Source of the DNA: Dromiciops gliroides | Taxonomy: Eukaryota > Chordata > Mammalia > Microbiotheria > Microbiotheriidae | Direction of reading: 5' to 3' | DNA length: 64,000 bases | Assembly: GCF_019393635.1 (NCBI RefSeq) | Contig: NC_057861.1 | Span: forward strand, 360,638,453-360,702,452 | Shown here: one piece after another, positions 21,571-34,743 of the stretch | Layout: each line of letters starts with the position of its first letter | Position numbering within the stretch: the stretch's first letter is position 1 | Notes under the pieces: generated by a model | Told to the model about the DNA's origin: nothing | Database searches by the model: none | The model's input: only the letters and a program-made list of their open reading frames with translations | Program-made: the position numbers and the translations under genes

Positions 21571-23630
21571 ATCTTGAGAGTTCCTATGCTAGAGGCTTCT
21601 GATATTTGTAAAAGGAGAAATTAGTTTCCATTATACACATAATGCCTTCCTTGTATAATATGTTCAGTCCTCATTCCAGGAAGGAAATGTTGAAAATGCT
21701 GTTTCACCGTCAACTGTGTCCCAATATTTTTTTGTTGGTTACTTCCCAAGTATTGACAAATGGAGGACTGCTTAATATCTCTTGTTATCTATTATACAAC
21801 CCCTGAAAAAAATAAAGGCATGATGGTATCAATATCCATGGATTTGTGAAGGATTGCTTGGAACTGCCTATTTCTCTAAGTAGATGAAGAAGGGCTACCA
21901 CATTTGAAAATGAGCTACTGAAAGGAGTTATACAGTGAAGATCATAAAATAACCTCTGTCTTTCAAGACAGGTTAATTTTTATTTCATTGGACAAGAGTA
22001 AATTATATCCTGCCAAAGAAAAGGAAAGAGAATGGGTAATCTCCTCAGTTCTTCCTAGGAATCTGGTTAGAAAATCTCTTTTAAAATTTGGAAAAGAGAT
22101 ATTTAAACTATTTTCAGTTGTTTTTCTCAATGTAAAACGTGATTTTCATTGACTTGTTTTATTTTATTTTGTTCTATTGTTCTGTTTTGTTTTTTGGAGG
22201 GAAGTTGGGATGTTATGCTGTCCCCCTTTGAAATTGTATGTTTATATTTATGAAGTGGATTTTTCCATACGTGGACTGATAACGAGATTTGTTTTTCACA
22301 ATACTGAAAAAAAATTCTATTAAGCAGCAGCCTGTGTATTCTTTGGCTTGCTCTGTAATAACATTCAGTGTCCATTAATGATATACTTCTTCCTCCTGAA
22401 GCCTAAGGTAATGTTCAGAGAGGGTACAACTTTTATAGGTCTGAAGTGGGCATGGGTATGTCTGACTATTATCTTCCTGTACCACAGATAATTATAGACA
22501 CATGCACTGTTGCTGGGAAAGGGGAAAGGGTTATAGGAGTAGAGAAGACTTTGCCAAGTGGATTCTCTCAGTGCATTCCCATTCTGCTAAAGTGTCCATT
22601 CAATATAGAAGAATTCAGGGAAAGGATCTAGTGCCTTCTTTTTCAAAATTAGCATTAGGCTTAAGTCAGTTGATCTGGATCCAAGAGTATAATCTAATTA
22701 TCAGGGCGGGCCAGATATGCTATTACTCTGACACCTAATTTGTGTCTGGTCTTTTTATTATCCCCTTAGAGCATTGGAATGTAAAGCTGAATGCAAACAG
22801 TATCTCTAATTATTTTTCATTAGATGTGGTCGATGATTTTCACGAAAAAGATAAACTCATATGTACAAATGATTAATTGCTATCTTTGGCAGAGAATTTT
22901 GGAATATAAATGGGTGTAGGGTTTTTTAAAAAAATATAATCTATTTCTATCATCCTCCATTTTCCTCCTTCCATTGTTTTTTCAATGCATAGCTTAATCT
23001 TCAAGTTTCAGTTCTCACCTTTCTGCCTCACTTGAGTGTCATTTGTTCTTATTGGCAATAATATTAATTTGAACAATTGTAGGACTTGTTAGTTTGGTAT
23101 ACAAATGGTGTTGGCAAATATTAAGTGTTTCATTTATAACTATTTGAAAGTTATTAAGTAATAATGTGCTTTATAATAGCACGTGGTTTTTAATTTATTC
23201 ACTAATCAAACCTGATTCTTCTAATCAACAATTTCAGAGTATTTCTTAAGTACCCACATGTTCATGTTTATCTCCTCATTTCTCCAAGAATTATACACCG
23301 AAATTTATTATATGCTTCAAGAGGTTTAGAAAAGTAGAAAATTCACAAGTGATATTAGTTAACAAAATTTCCCAAGGAATAAAACTGCTGGCTTTTGAAA
23401 GATGTGTTGTTGTTTTTCTCTTTCATTTAATGAATGGCTTCAAGTTCATCTCAGCCTAGCATGGCACCAACCTTGGGTTATCAAGGCTTTTGGTAGTAGA
23501 ATATAAGGTCTGGCAAGTCCTACCATGTTGTAAGGGTTATATGTACATGCACCTGGCAATGGATTGTATGCCTGTTCTCAAGTGCCAAAACAGGTAAGTT
23601 GGTGAAACTGACTTGTCAATAAATGATTGA

Positions 23631-23642
23631 CCACCAGGTGGC
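23631..23642 (+). promoter_or_regulatory. CTCF-core-like motif
   Basis: CCACCAGGTGGC fits the CTCF core CCASYAGRKGGC at every position. It lies about 1.1 kb downstream of the MARCHF11 stop codon and outside the recognised SINEs. Binding is inferred only. Confidence 0.35.
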
Positions 23643-23781
23643 CAAGTTTTTCAGCCATAGCAACTTATGAAGACCACTGCTTATGACAAAGAATGATCAA
23701 CATCAGCATTTGTGGAATCACAAACTTTTGAAGCACCGATGTTAATAATAGGTGGTCATTATAGTAAACTAAAATAAAACT

Positions 23782-23931
23782 TTTCTTTTGGGGGGGGCGG
23801 GGCAATGAGGGTTAAATGACTTGCCTAGGGTCACACAGCTAGTAAGTGTCAAGTATCTGAGGCCAGATTTGAACTCAGGTCCTCCTGAATCCAGGGCCAG
23901 TACTTTATCTACTGTGTCACCTAGTGTCCCC
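23782..23931 (-). mobile_element. tRNA-type SINE
   Basis: Minus strand, with a G-rich tail start, GTTAAATGACTTGCCTAGGG and the head complement GTGTCACCTAGTGTCCCC. AAAATAAA flanks both sides. Confidence 0.9.
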
Positions 23932-24389
23932 AAAATAAATCTTAAAAGCTGGAAAGATAATTCTTTCAGGAAAAAGTTTACTCACCATGAAGATCGTTAA
24001 GATGATTAATGAGATATAGAGCTCCCCCCAAAATAAAAGTCAGTAAAGTTAATAGAATTGCTAGTTAACAGAAGCCAATTTGTTCTCAAAGATAAGATCA
24101 ACTAGAAATGTCTCAATTATTTAAGACATGTAGCATCTCTGTCAGCTTACTGATGTGAAAATATAGGATATTTCACACACAGAGATGAAAATTTAGCTCA
24201 ATTCAGTGACAAGTAGTTTTTAAGGTTAGAAAGCATGTCAGGTGAAATTCTGCACAATGACCCTGTGTCACCTCCAAATATACACTATGCTACCATATAA
24301 TCTGAGGAAACAGAGTACTTGCAGAGTGCATACAAATACACAGCTGACTCAATTATTTGGTAGATTCTTTAGTACATGTCTGTAACCAC

Positions 24390-24779
24390 CACCTAAGATC
24401 TTTCTCTCTCAGTTGCAAAGCTGAAAAATTACACGTAGTGCAAAAAAAAAGTTTGGTAAAAATATATTTAAAACAAGCAAGAAAAATATTTTTGGCTGTA
24501 AGGATCAGTTTCTTCATTGTATCCACTAATAACATGTAAATTATATTTCAAATGATTCCAAGTACCAACTTATAAAAAGATGCCATAAATCAGAAAACAA
24601 AGAGCAGAGGGACTTTTTTTTTTCAGAAAATGTATTTGCAATTCCATTGTTCATATAAAAAGCATAAATTTTAAAAAGTTCATATATGTTTTTAGAAGTG
24701 CTGTGGTTTCACCATTCATTGCAACTACATTCCACAATGCTGTTTCAAAGGTCCACAGTGGATCAGCCTTACATTTTCA
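24390..24779 (-). other. MARCHF11: Probable MARCHF11 3' UTR (end not determined)
   Basis: Sequence directly downstream of the MARCHF11 stop codon on the minus strand. It is AT-rich and free of recognisable repeats. I see no canonical AATAAA (TTTATT on the plus strand) in this stretch. A genomic A-run on the minus strand at about 24614-24624 and weak signal variants near it make the true cleavage site uncertain. The lower boundary is arbitrary. Confidence 0.4.
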
Positions 24780-25102
24780 TTACACGGAAGTCACTCTCAT
24801 CACAACCTCCCCCGAGCTGTTATCTTCTGACAAGTCTTCATGGGGCCTCATTCGATTGAACAGGTGTAACAGTACATAGCCACACTGAAATCTCGGTGAG
24901 GTTAATTGGGTGGGGTGAACTAAGTTTCTATTTCGCAAAGCTGTCAGTGGCAACCATAATGTCCTACTCGTTGAAGACTCTCCTCGGCTACTTTCTTCTA
25001 TGTCTGTGGCTTTGTCGTAATTTAATACATCCCAGTGCAAATTAACCGCCCTCCAGCGTTTAAACACTCTGTAAACTGCTGCCCCTTCATGAACAATGAG
25101 AC
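24780..25102 (-). CDS. MARCHF11: MARCHF11 exon 4 (terminal coding exon, cytosolic tail)
   Basis: Last coding exon of MARCHF11. The acceptor is TGGATTTCAG|GTCTCATT. Exon 3 ends with the first G of a Gly codon and this exon supplies GT, so the joined protein reads [19 protein letters not shown]. The exon carries the end of the second membrane helix and a cytosolic tail of about 95 residues, ending in TAA at 24780-24782. The tail holds a YxxPhi sorting motif (YVLL, within CGYVLLHLF) and ends in VTSV, a class I PDZ-ligand pattern (T at -2, V at 0). In mammalian MARCH-XI the tail is known, from memory, to contact AP-1 mu1 and a Veli PDZ protein, and both motifs are kept here. The serine-rich stretch [11 protein letters not shown] sits between. 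The GTG at 25065-25067 is an internal Val codon, not a start. There are no frameshifts or premature stops. Confidence 0.96.
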
Positions 25103-25464
25103 CTGAAATCCAGGAAAAGAAAAGGCCAAGTTACAATCCAGAATTTAGGAGCATGATCTTAATGGACAAATATGCAATTCAAAGTCTGGTCAAATGCTCT
25201 GTTCCCCAACCTGGCCAAGGAATAGAGTGTTCTTACCTAGATAAATATTGTGGTTCATAGGAAATTCTCTTAAATACCGTGAATAGATTACCACAAAGAA
25301 TAAGAATACAGGAAAATACATTTTACTAAGAAGAGAATGAACCTAAGTATGACTTTCTTTGATGTCTCAGTAGGCACTTTCGGGTCTTTCATCTCCTTTG
25401 GGTCATCATTATGAATGTGCAATATCATTATATAACCTTAATTAACTACAATGTTCAGGGAATA

Positions 25465-25918
25465 TGAGCAGCTCTGATTCCACTTTGCATCTGTTACTCT
25501 GCCTGGTTTCAACTCCATGGAATATGCTGCTCCTCCCAAATTAAGCTCATTACTTCTAAGTGTACCACGTGGCTGCTAGCAAACCCTGAATGACACCATC
25601 TCCCTGAACCTCTTTACAGGGCAGAGGACCAAACTCCTCCACCTTCCTTCATAGAGGCCAGAAAACAGACTTTAGATCACTTCACGCTGCTCTGCCTAGT
25701 TACAACTCTATGGAAGATGTCCCAGGCTGGGTACCCCCTGGTGTCCTTTCCCCCTTCCTCTTTCCTGCCTCCTTTTGTATGTTGTCTCCCCGTTTAGATT
25801 ATAAGCTCTTTGAGGGCAGGGTCTACTTTTCTTTTTATGAATTGTATACCCAGCACTTAGCACAGTATTTGGCACATAGCAGGCATTTAACAAATATTTA
25901 TTGGATTGAATTTGATTA
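25465..25918 (+). repeat. L2-like 3' fragment
   Basis: Ends with TTATAAGCTCTTTGAGGGCA...CAGCACTTAGCACAGTATTTGGCACATAGCAGG, an L2 terminus. Two related segments, CTCTGCCTGGTTTCAACTCC (25500 region) and CTCTGCCTAGTTACAACTCT (25690 region), lie upstream. Confidence 0.6.
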
Positions 25919-26104
25919 GTTAGCTGAATACTCTAGTTGCCTAACAGATATTTTTTTCAGTTTCTATTGCTGAAAATCTTTCTACAGTATATACTTTCCT
26001 GAGAGAATAAGTACTATAAAGTGAACATAATTTAATCTTTCTTTGGTGGAGTGAGACTTTTGCTCATCTCAGGGTTATTATTCTGAATATCCATTTTTCA
26101 TTAT

Positions 26105-26300
26105 GTAGAACCAAAGCTATGTGAGGGAGAGTAATGGTCAGCACTCTAGAGGAGAATTTGAAGACCTGGATTATAGTCCCAACATAGTCACTAATGACCT
26201 GTGCCACCTTGGGTAAGTTAACTCAAACTCTCTATGCTCCAGTTTCCTATATATAAAATGAGATGATCTCTCAGGTCCCTGCTAGTTTCAATGGTTTAGT
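26105..26300 (+). repeat. MIR
   Basis: TTTGAAGACCTGGATTATAG, CTTGGGTAAGTTAACTCAAA, CAGTTTCCTATATATAAAAT. Confidence 0.7.
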
Positions 26301-28234
26301 TCATCTATACTAATGCCAGCACAGGTCTTGGAAATAGTGCTGTTGAGTAAATTCCTCCCAAGGGCTTCCCCAAGGTTTGTGTCTATAGTCCAAATCATGG
26401 AATCCAACAAACATTTACTGAGTATTCACTTCATGCAATTCATTGGCCAATGGTAAAAGATCTACATAAAATGCATTGTAGAGTTGTTACTCTATGGGTG
26501 ATTTATTGAAAACATGGACCAGAACCATATTGGATAAGAAGGCACAGAGGGGATATAATTTCTATCAATACAGGGAGAGTATGAATTGGTTAAAATTTCA
26601 AACGTTGCCAAGTACTACATTCAAAGGGCTATGCTAAAGGCTGTCATAAATTTCCTAAAGCATACATGTGCAGAGATGCTGTCTAATAGAAATTTAGAGT
26701 TAAATCAATTTTTATCATTTATGTCCACAAAAATCTATCCAAATATCCATGAATATCAAATGATGGATGTCTCTTCACAAACAATTAATTTAGGAATCAA
26801 TCAACCAAACCACAAGAACATGTGTTTTGAAATGGCTACTATGTGCCAGGTACTGTGCTAACTATTGGGAGTACAAAGAGAGACATGAAACAGCCCCAGA
26901 CCTATCTGCTATTGAGGTACAGTAGATACCAAATCTCTCTGGGCTGCCAATCTGACACCAAAATACCCTGGTAAAAATTTGAGAATTCAGTTAAACAGTA
27001 AATTGTGCCAAATAATTTTTACTCATTTTATTTTACATCAGATTAGTAAAAAAAAAAGTTTTTAAACCAAATTGACAGGATGTTTCAGTGTCATAGATAG
27101 AAAGCCTGATTCAGAAAAACTGGCTTTTAATTGCTACTTTTATGAATAGTGTATTGAATTATCCCTTAGAGTTATTTAACCTTTTGGGTTTAGTTTGATC
27201 CCCACTAAAATGGCAGCTCTAATAAGGGCCCTTTGCCTTCACCAGGATGGTGATAAGGCTAAATTAGAATTCATCTGCCTATTATAAGGCACAGAGGCAG
27301 AAACTATATAAATGTACAATGGTATTCTTAATTTTTAAAAATTGGTACTATGCAATGAGTAACATTTATTCACATTTGACAAAGTAATTATATCATGAAA
27401 TAGATAGGTTCATTGTGGGTACTTGCTATGATTAGGAACCATTCAATTGGAGCCCCCCTCTGATTTTGTAGGACTCTATGATCTTCTATTGATTTCCTGG
27501 GCAAGGACAGAAATCAGAATAATTATCTACACTTTAAGTCATTTTCTGGCGCTACCTTTCCAGCAGCTCTTTTCTAAATATGCAAGTCTATCAAATGATG
27601 AGCAACAAATCCCATAGATCTTTAGAGTACATTTAAAAATTAATTTGAAAAGAATCTCCTATTTGAATCTCTCTTGAAAGCACAGTCCTCTGGAAATTCT
27701 GGGTCTGTGTTGCCTCCCTTTAATTGCATTTTGAGATATTAGTGGCATGTTTAGTTTTCACAAATACTTTCCATTAGTATAGAGACAGAATCTTTGCAGT
27801 CTAGAAACTTCTAATTTACTAAAATAAGGTCAATGTCAAACATATGCTACATAGCCTTTCTCTTTTCTTCCTTTTTTGAGTTTTCTAGGAGCAGACACAA
27901 TTTTTTTTTCCAACTAACATTCCAGAAAACATGGCATGACCCCTGTGACCTCTAAAGTCTAAGGGACAGGATTCACTTCAATATAACTTCTAGAAAGAGA
28001 AACTGGTTTGTTTGTATTTTATTTTGTTTTTCAAAAAAGCACACATTAGCAACATTGGTTACTGATAATGAAATCTCATTGTGAGAGGGGGAAAGGCTTG
28101 TGGTAGAGGAGAAATCGCAATCTTTTTGCCTTGTGTTTTCTGGACTTTTGCCACAATCACACCTTAATATCTGCTTATAAGAGATGGGTTACATGTTCAG
28201 AAAATGGCAGCTCCTCCAATGTGGTATTCTTATC

Positions 28235-28340
28235 ATAAGATCACATATCTAGAAGCAGAGGAACTTACAAGGCCATCTAGTATAACTTTCATTTTATGGA
28301 TGAGGAGCCATAGAGATAATAAACTCATTAGAAAAAAAAT
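28235..28340 (-). repeat. MIR fragment
   Basis: AAGGCCATCTAGTATAACTT then ATTTTATGGATGAGGAGCC. Confidence 0.5.
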
Positions 28341-28944
28341 TATACTACAACTTTTTTGTATGGTGCTAGTTATATAATAGCATGAAAGGCTCATTAAGAC
28401 TCTGCATATACTGTCCCCAACTTAAGAAAAGCATTTTATTGCCCTCTGGAGTTTTCAGTTCCATTATTCCCCTTGCCAATGCCATCTGATTTGATTATCC
28501 TCCTCAGAGGTATGAGCTAAGATCTCAGCCTAGAGAATCATTTTTAAAACTAACACAGTTTTAGCAGTAAATAAATCTCATATCATTTGAATACCAAAAA
28601 AGAGCTTGTTTATAAACTACTTGTGCCCCGAATTATGGGACAAAGCATTTGGCATGAGATTGAGTCTTACACAAGAGCTAGAGATAAGATAGTGACTAAA
28701 AGACGAGATAGGGGGAGCAGCACAGCATCATTTACATAAATTCATTTCAAATTCCTAGCTCTCTGATTGTCACACACCGTGCTAAGGAGACAGTCCAAAT
28801 ACATGTAGAAAAGAACAGAATTTATTTTTTTACTTCATCTGTACTACTAACTTACTTGTTAAACAATTTTGTGGACATCACTTTATTTCAGTTTTGTTAA
28901 GTAAATACTTCCCCAAGATCAATAGCCTGGATATTTCTCAGAAA

Positions 28945-29040
28945 CACTGAGTATTAGAGCTTGGACCTTTAATCTAATATACTCCTTCCTTTTCTAGGTG
29001 AGGAAACAGACCAGAGAGGCTGAGGGCATTTCTAGTATCA
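28945..29040 (-). repeat. MIR fragment
   Basis: CTAGGTGAGGAAACAGACCA then GAGAGGCTGAGGGC. Confidence 0.5.
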
Positions 29041-29544
29041 TGGAATAAGCTTCTTTGACTTATTTGTTTGAAGACATTCAGAAGAATGATTATGATATGC
29101 TATTAGATATGTTTTAGAATTTTAGAACCATCTTGTTTTATCTGCAGAATTTCAGATAGGTGAGAAGGGCTGGCCTATCTGTACAAGCACAACATGGACT
29201 GATGAGACTGTCAGCTGTTAGGTATAGCCTCTTCCAAGGCAATAGCTATACTGTAGCCCCTGTCAAGTATTACATTGGAACACAGGCCCCCTAATGAAAC
29301 CAAGTACAAGCTAAAGCAATTTGAGAAAGAAGGGCCCATGGGAAGTCCAAAGAACTCTGGGCAACTGCATACAATAAAAGGACCTTCTCTGTGGAGGTAC
29401 CCAGGTTTTCTAGGTATAGATTGGGATACAAGATGTTCCCTTGTCCTGAGATGAAGAATATGGTGTCTTCTGTGCTGTGAGTATATATACAGTGTTGGTC
29501 ACTATTCTTGGCAATTCCATAAGTACCTATGCTACATATTTATG

Positions 29545-29660
29545 TAACATAGATTAGTAATAACAATAATGATAATATTTATATAATGCTTTATTTAAGC
29601 TTTGCAAAGCATTGTGTATATATCAATTCATTTGATCTTCACAACAAACTCATAAGGTAC
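29545..29660 (-). repeat. MIR3-like repeat interrupted by a SINE
   Basis: ATTTATATAATGCTTTATTT and CATTTGATCTTCACAACAAA. The next part is displaced by the SINE at 29676-29829. Confidence 0.55.
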
Positions 29661-29675
29661 TGGTACTAGAAAGCA

Positions 29676-29829
29676 TTTCTTGTTTGTTTTTTTGCAGGGA
29701 AATGAGGGTTAAGTGACTTGCCCAGGGTCACACAGCTAGTAAGTGTCAAGAGTCTGAGGCCGAATTTGAACTCAGGTCCTCCTGAATCCAGGGCTGGTGT
29801 TTTATCAACTGCACCACTTAGCTGCCCCC
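29676..29829 (-). mobile_element. tRNA-type SINE
   Basis: Minus strand. Exact duplication ACTAGAAAGCA at 29665-29675 and 29830-29840. It interrupts an older MIR-like repeat. Confidence 0.92.
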
Positions 29830-30490
29830 ACTAGAAAGCAATTTGAAAGGAATGAGTAATCTATTTCATGGGTTAGCTGTGGAGACTAGGAAAGTCACTT
29901 GGGAATCAGTCACATATGCTGGATCCCCATTATAGACTCCTTCATTTCTGCTGAAGTGGTAAAACACCGAAGAGCCCCTATAAGCAGACTGACATAAAGT
30001 AAGTAAAAGACTCGTCTTTGTTGCCTGGCGAACTACAATGCAAGCATTCACTTTTTTTTTTTTTTCTGTGAGAGATAAAGAGTTTTCCAGCTAGTAATCT
30101 CAGCCACCAGCACCTTTCATGGATATATCCTGTGTTCCTCATCAAGTCGACCACCTCTCACCCCTGACCCCTTTAATGCTCAAAGAGGTACAGGTAACAC
30201 CAGAATGAGCACAACGATAAATTTGTGTGAATTTTTTGATACGAAGGAGATAAGAGGCTACCACACAAGTAATAAAGTTGACAAAAATAGAGCTAGCTAC
30301 CTGAAAGTGGCTATTTTTAAAGCTAGTCCAGCTTGAGCCACACTGCAAGGATAATGTGTACCAGTCACCCTTGCTTGTAGGAAGCAATATGTCTCAGCTG
30401 TTTATCACACAGAATCAGCGTGGTAAACATATTACATCATCAGTACATCTAATTTCTATTTGTCAAAGGATGTATCGATTTCTCTACTGG

Positions 30491-30491
<1 letters not shown>

Positions 30492-30556
<65 letters not shown>
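30492..30556. repeat. (AAT)n microsatellite
   Basis: About 21 uninterrupted AAT units at the tail of a minus-strand SINE. Confidence 0.97.
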
Positions 30557-30557
<1 letters not shown>

Positions 30558-30780
30558 GCTAGCATTTATATAATGCTTTAAAGTTTGCAAAACTCTTTAT
30601 AAATATTATATCCTTTTATCTTCTACCTGGGAAGTAGGTACTATTATTATCCCCATTTTACTATTGAAGAAACTGAGGCAAAGGTCAAGTGACTTGCCCA
30701 GGGCCCCTAGTAAGTGTCCGAGTCTGGATTTGAACTCAAGTCTTCCTGATTCTCGGTCCAGCTTTTTATCCTCTGCAGAT
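30557..30780 (-). repeat. MIR3-like SINE bearing an AAT array
   Basis: GGCTAGCATTTATATAATGC, TACTATTATTATCCCCATTT, TGAAGAAACTGAGGCAAAGG, AAGTGACTTGCCCAGGGCCC and TTTGAACTCAAGTCTTCCTG. The (AAT)n at 30492-30556 is its expanded tail. Confidence 0.75.
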
Positions 30781-30935
30781 TTCACTCCTGATGCCCAACA
30801 CTATCTGTGTGGCCTAGACCAAGTTACTTAATCTCTCTGGGCCTCAGTTTCCTCATCTGTAAGAGGAAAGGGCTGAACTAGTTAAAACTATGAGATCCTT
30901 TCCAGGTCTAAATCTATGACCCTAGGATTCTTGTA
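30781..30935 (+). repeat. MIR
   Basis: ACTTAATCTCTCTGGGCCTC, AGTTTCCTCATCTGTAAGAG and CCTTTCCAGGTCTAAATC, in tail-to-tail contact with the minus-strand SINE before it. Confidence 0.8.
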
Positions 30936-33900
30936 ATTGCCACGTTTAAAGTAAAGAAAACTACTCTGGGTCTCCCTCTCATAGGCTACTGTGACATGTG
31001 AGCATCATTCAACAGATTTATATTGCTGGGGTGGGGAAGTGTGGTTGAAGGGAAGTGAATGTGCTTCACTCTGATGCACAAGTGTTCAAAGGAAACCTTT
31101 TAGGGGGTGGAGCCAGCACTTACATAAAGATATTGATTTTGCTATACCTCTTAAGCTGTTGGAGACCTGCTTTCTTGTATGAACTTCCTTATGAATTGGA
31201 CAAAGCAAACTTAATGTTCAACTGCTAGCAACCTCCTTGGCTAGAGAGGGTTGAAAGGAATAAGCTCTCTCCTCCTTCTGACCTACAGGGTACACTGCAG
31301 TGTCCTCCTGAATGAAAAAGAGAAGCAGAATCGTGCTTGCTCCTCACAGCTTTTGATCACCAATGAAAATGCAAAACCTGATCTGAATGCAAGCAGGGTT
31401 CTGGCTCTAAGAACTCAACAAAGCACATATTCTGCAAATGAATATTTTCTGGGATTGAGGCTTATTTGTGTTAGACCATTTTATTTTATCTGTCCACCCT
31501 AGATGGATTAGCCTAGAGCCCATTTCCTAGAAAAAGGTGTCAGTGGACTTGTCCTTGTAGCAAGCAAAGGGGGAACAGCTGTACTTAATTATCTCTTACC
31601 TCTTCAATAGCTGAAGTGTCTGGCCCAGAGTCTCAGGATTTGAGTATAACATTCTTTAGGGCAAATCATACATATGTACATTATTGGTTTCTTTTGGGGG
31701 AATATTTTAACAGATCTCAATTGAAATGTCTAATTAAAACTCGTAATCCTTGCAGCCAACAGGGGACCACCTATTTGTTTGCCTTGTCTTTCAGGTTTAG
31801 GGTACTGGGAATATCTTCAATAATATATGGACTATACAAAAATACAGATCAGAGACTACCATCATATATAGAGCTTGGAAAGGTGGGTAGGAAAGACAGG
31901 TAGCACCCCCCTGGGTCCTGACACACAAAAGGGAATGACTGATGAGGACTGCTTTTTAATATGTTTTCTAAATACATGTCTGTTTAATATCAGAAAATTC
32001 TATTCTATGTGATATGAGATTTTTATTTTGTTTAAGTCAAGTTGTATGTGTTATAGTGAAGACTCTCCCTGGTAGAAAGTAAAAACCCAGGTGGTATGAT
32101 GTTCCAACTTTGTCCAGCACACACAAATGCCATGTCATAGCTGCAATTTTGCATTTTTCTTATTTCTTTCCTGGAACAAAAATTCTTCTGTTCATTTAAT
32201 ATCAGTGAGATTCTTTACTTCAGGTCAGGAAAATGGGAATCAAATAGGATACACAATTATCCAGACTTGTTTGCTTCTTTCATGATCTATTCACCAAGTC
32301 CACAGCTGAGACACGAGTACTTGACACAGATAACTCTCATCAAAACAACCTTTTGCCAATCAAGGGCTGTGGTTTCTGGTGCAATGAGTCAGATGTTTTC
32401 CCTTCTCTTCGCTGATATGAGCCATTGTTAGAAAACATTCCTTTCTGTATTAGCATAGATGAAAGCTTTTGAGACTGGACAGACCAAACCACATTACCCC
32501 TAGGTTTTTAGAAAGAAAATATTCTTCATCTATGTCTATAATTATATAAGTATCCACTGAGACCTTGGGCGGGTGTTTCCTGTAAGCCTAAATAGGTATG
32601 TGTTCCTTTGCCACACATTGCCATTCTGAAATAATATCCTGAGAACAGGGCTGTGCTCTCCTTGGCCAGAATGTCTGAGTCATCCCAGGCCCTTGCTTCA
32701 TGTATTTAGAGAAATTTCTACAAAATTCTTTTACAGCCGAAGAATATTAATTTACACTAATAATCTTAGTTCTTGTAAACACGTCTGAAACATTTAGATA
32801 TCTCTCAAGGCCCACTTCTTGGGAGGTAAATGAGAAAACAGGTGGCTCGCATTCTAAAGCCTTGTATTCCCCCTGTTAGTGTTTCCAGCTAAGAAATGTT
32901 CCTGACCAGTTGAAGTCTTACAGGTGAAGAATGTTCATTGAGCTGCATTATTACCAATATCATTGATGCTATTAAATGAATGATTCCTCTGGAAACTGAC
33001 CATTTGGATACTATCAGCTTCTTTATCTGCAATTTTCCTCCAATAAAACCACAATTTGTAGAAATTAAACTACTGACTTTTCACTGGTTCAAAAAGTTCT
33101 AGTTACAGAAGAGAATGAAGGGATGTAAGCTGGAGTTATAAAAAGATTCACCTTTAAAGAAATGACCCAAAATGTTTAGCTTTTAGGGAATCATCTCTCC
33201 TGTGCCCTCTTGGATGATGTCAGAATTCTTCTTCAGACATAGATTAAAGCTACTATAATAAAAAGGCACACTGTAGTATTTTTCAAGAGAAAAATGTCCT
33301 CTTCAATTGATAGATTTGTACAAGCTGGTCCCCACTATCTTTCACAAACTTATGATAGGTTTTTATAGTTTGAGACTGTCTACTCATACTCAAGAGACTT
33401 GCTAGGGAATTCTAGTGCCATCACTTCTACATCTTTCTTCTTCCCTAACCACTGCTTTAAATTCAGGTGAAACTAACCCCTTTCTAGGTTAAAAAAAAAA
33501 AGTTAAGGAGACAGAAAAACTGCAATTTCAGTAACGTCCACAAAATTGGGAAAGAACCCTATGCCTAGTCAGATTTGGCCTCCTCTATATTAAAAACTTT
33601 TTAAAAGAAATGAATATTAATTTCTTTAATAAGCCTTGAAAATCAACAAAGCCATACCAGAATGTAAATGCTGCAAGGGAGGTTTTTTCAGGCGACCGCA
33701 TAAGAAAATCATTCAGTCATTAATAAGTTGAGAAACTAAAGAAATGGTGAACCTAGTACTAGAGATTAAGTTCTAGACTCAATCCCCTTCTCTCCCAGGG
33801 AATAAAAAGTAACAAATCAATGGTAATCCAATGAGATAATGACCTTTAGAGAAATTAATAAGCATACTAATGGAGGCACATAAAATCCTATAATTTATAG

Positions 33901-34580
33901 CTCAGAAAAAAAAAGGATTGCAATGACTTCCCAAAACAGGTAATTGAGATAAAAATCTCGTATTACCATTATATTTTAAATAACAAAGAACACTCTCTTT
34001 CTGTGCCCTAAGGAGACTTACTATTTTGAGTTCCTTTTGCAGTCACTGGGAAGGTCTGCTGCATTCAAAATTCAGGAAACCTTTAGAAATAGAGAACTGC
34101 CTAACACAATCACTATATTACTGTTGTAAGGTTCTGTAAGATAACCTTTCCATGTAATATTTGGGGCATAGGAGTCCCACTGACATTAGGTTACAAGATC
34201 ATTGTTACATTTCATGGCCTGTGACTGCACTCAAGTTATATGGAAATACATGAAATAAAGTGCTATTTGTGAGTGTGGATAGATGATAGACACAGATATC
34301 CATCTACAAAGAAATGTTTATAAAAATAAGTAGCAACACCTGATAATACAATATAAAACCAATTTTTAAAAAAACAAACATTTCATCTAGCACAGTATCA
34401 AAAAGTAAAGGAACACATAAAATGTATAAACTAATGGTTAAATAAAGCCTACAACCTCTTATGATAGATCCTTCCAGCACCTGTCAGGTCTTCTTATTTG
34501 TTAGCTCAGAGTCTGTACAGATATTATGAACCTGAAGAATAGTCTCTATCAGGAATGCTGGCCTCTATCATTGAACTCAA

Positions 34581-34615
34581 GTGTGTGTGAGTGTGAGTGT
34601 GTGTGTGTGTGTGTG
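34581..34615. repeat. (TG)n microsatellite
   Basis: TG units with GAG interruptions. Confidence 0.9.
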
Positions 34616-34743
34616 AATATATATGTAATGTATGTATATAATTAAGATGAAGAACTATTATTACCAAAAGAACACTCTATTCCCCTAAAGAACCTAACAT
34701 TGGAAGAGTTTGAAGCTCCTCCAATGGTAAGGCCTGCTGTGTT

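Larger units (their letters stand above)
20560..23780. other. Intergenic stretch, mostly unique
   Basis: Downstream of MARCHF11. Apart from a MIR fragment at 21430-21570 and a CTCF-like motif I see no gene or repeat. Confidence 0.45.
26301..29540. other. Intronic stretch with only MIR remnants
   Basis: AT-rich sequence in intron 3. Two MIR fragments (28235, 28945) are the only identifiable features. Confidence 0.45.
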
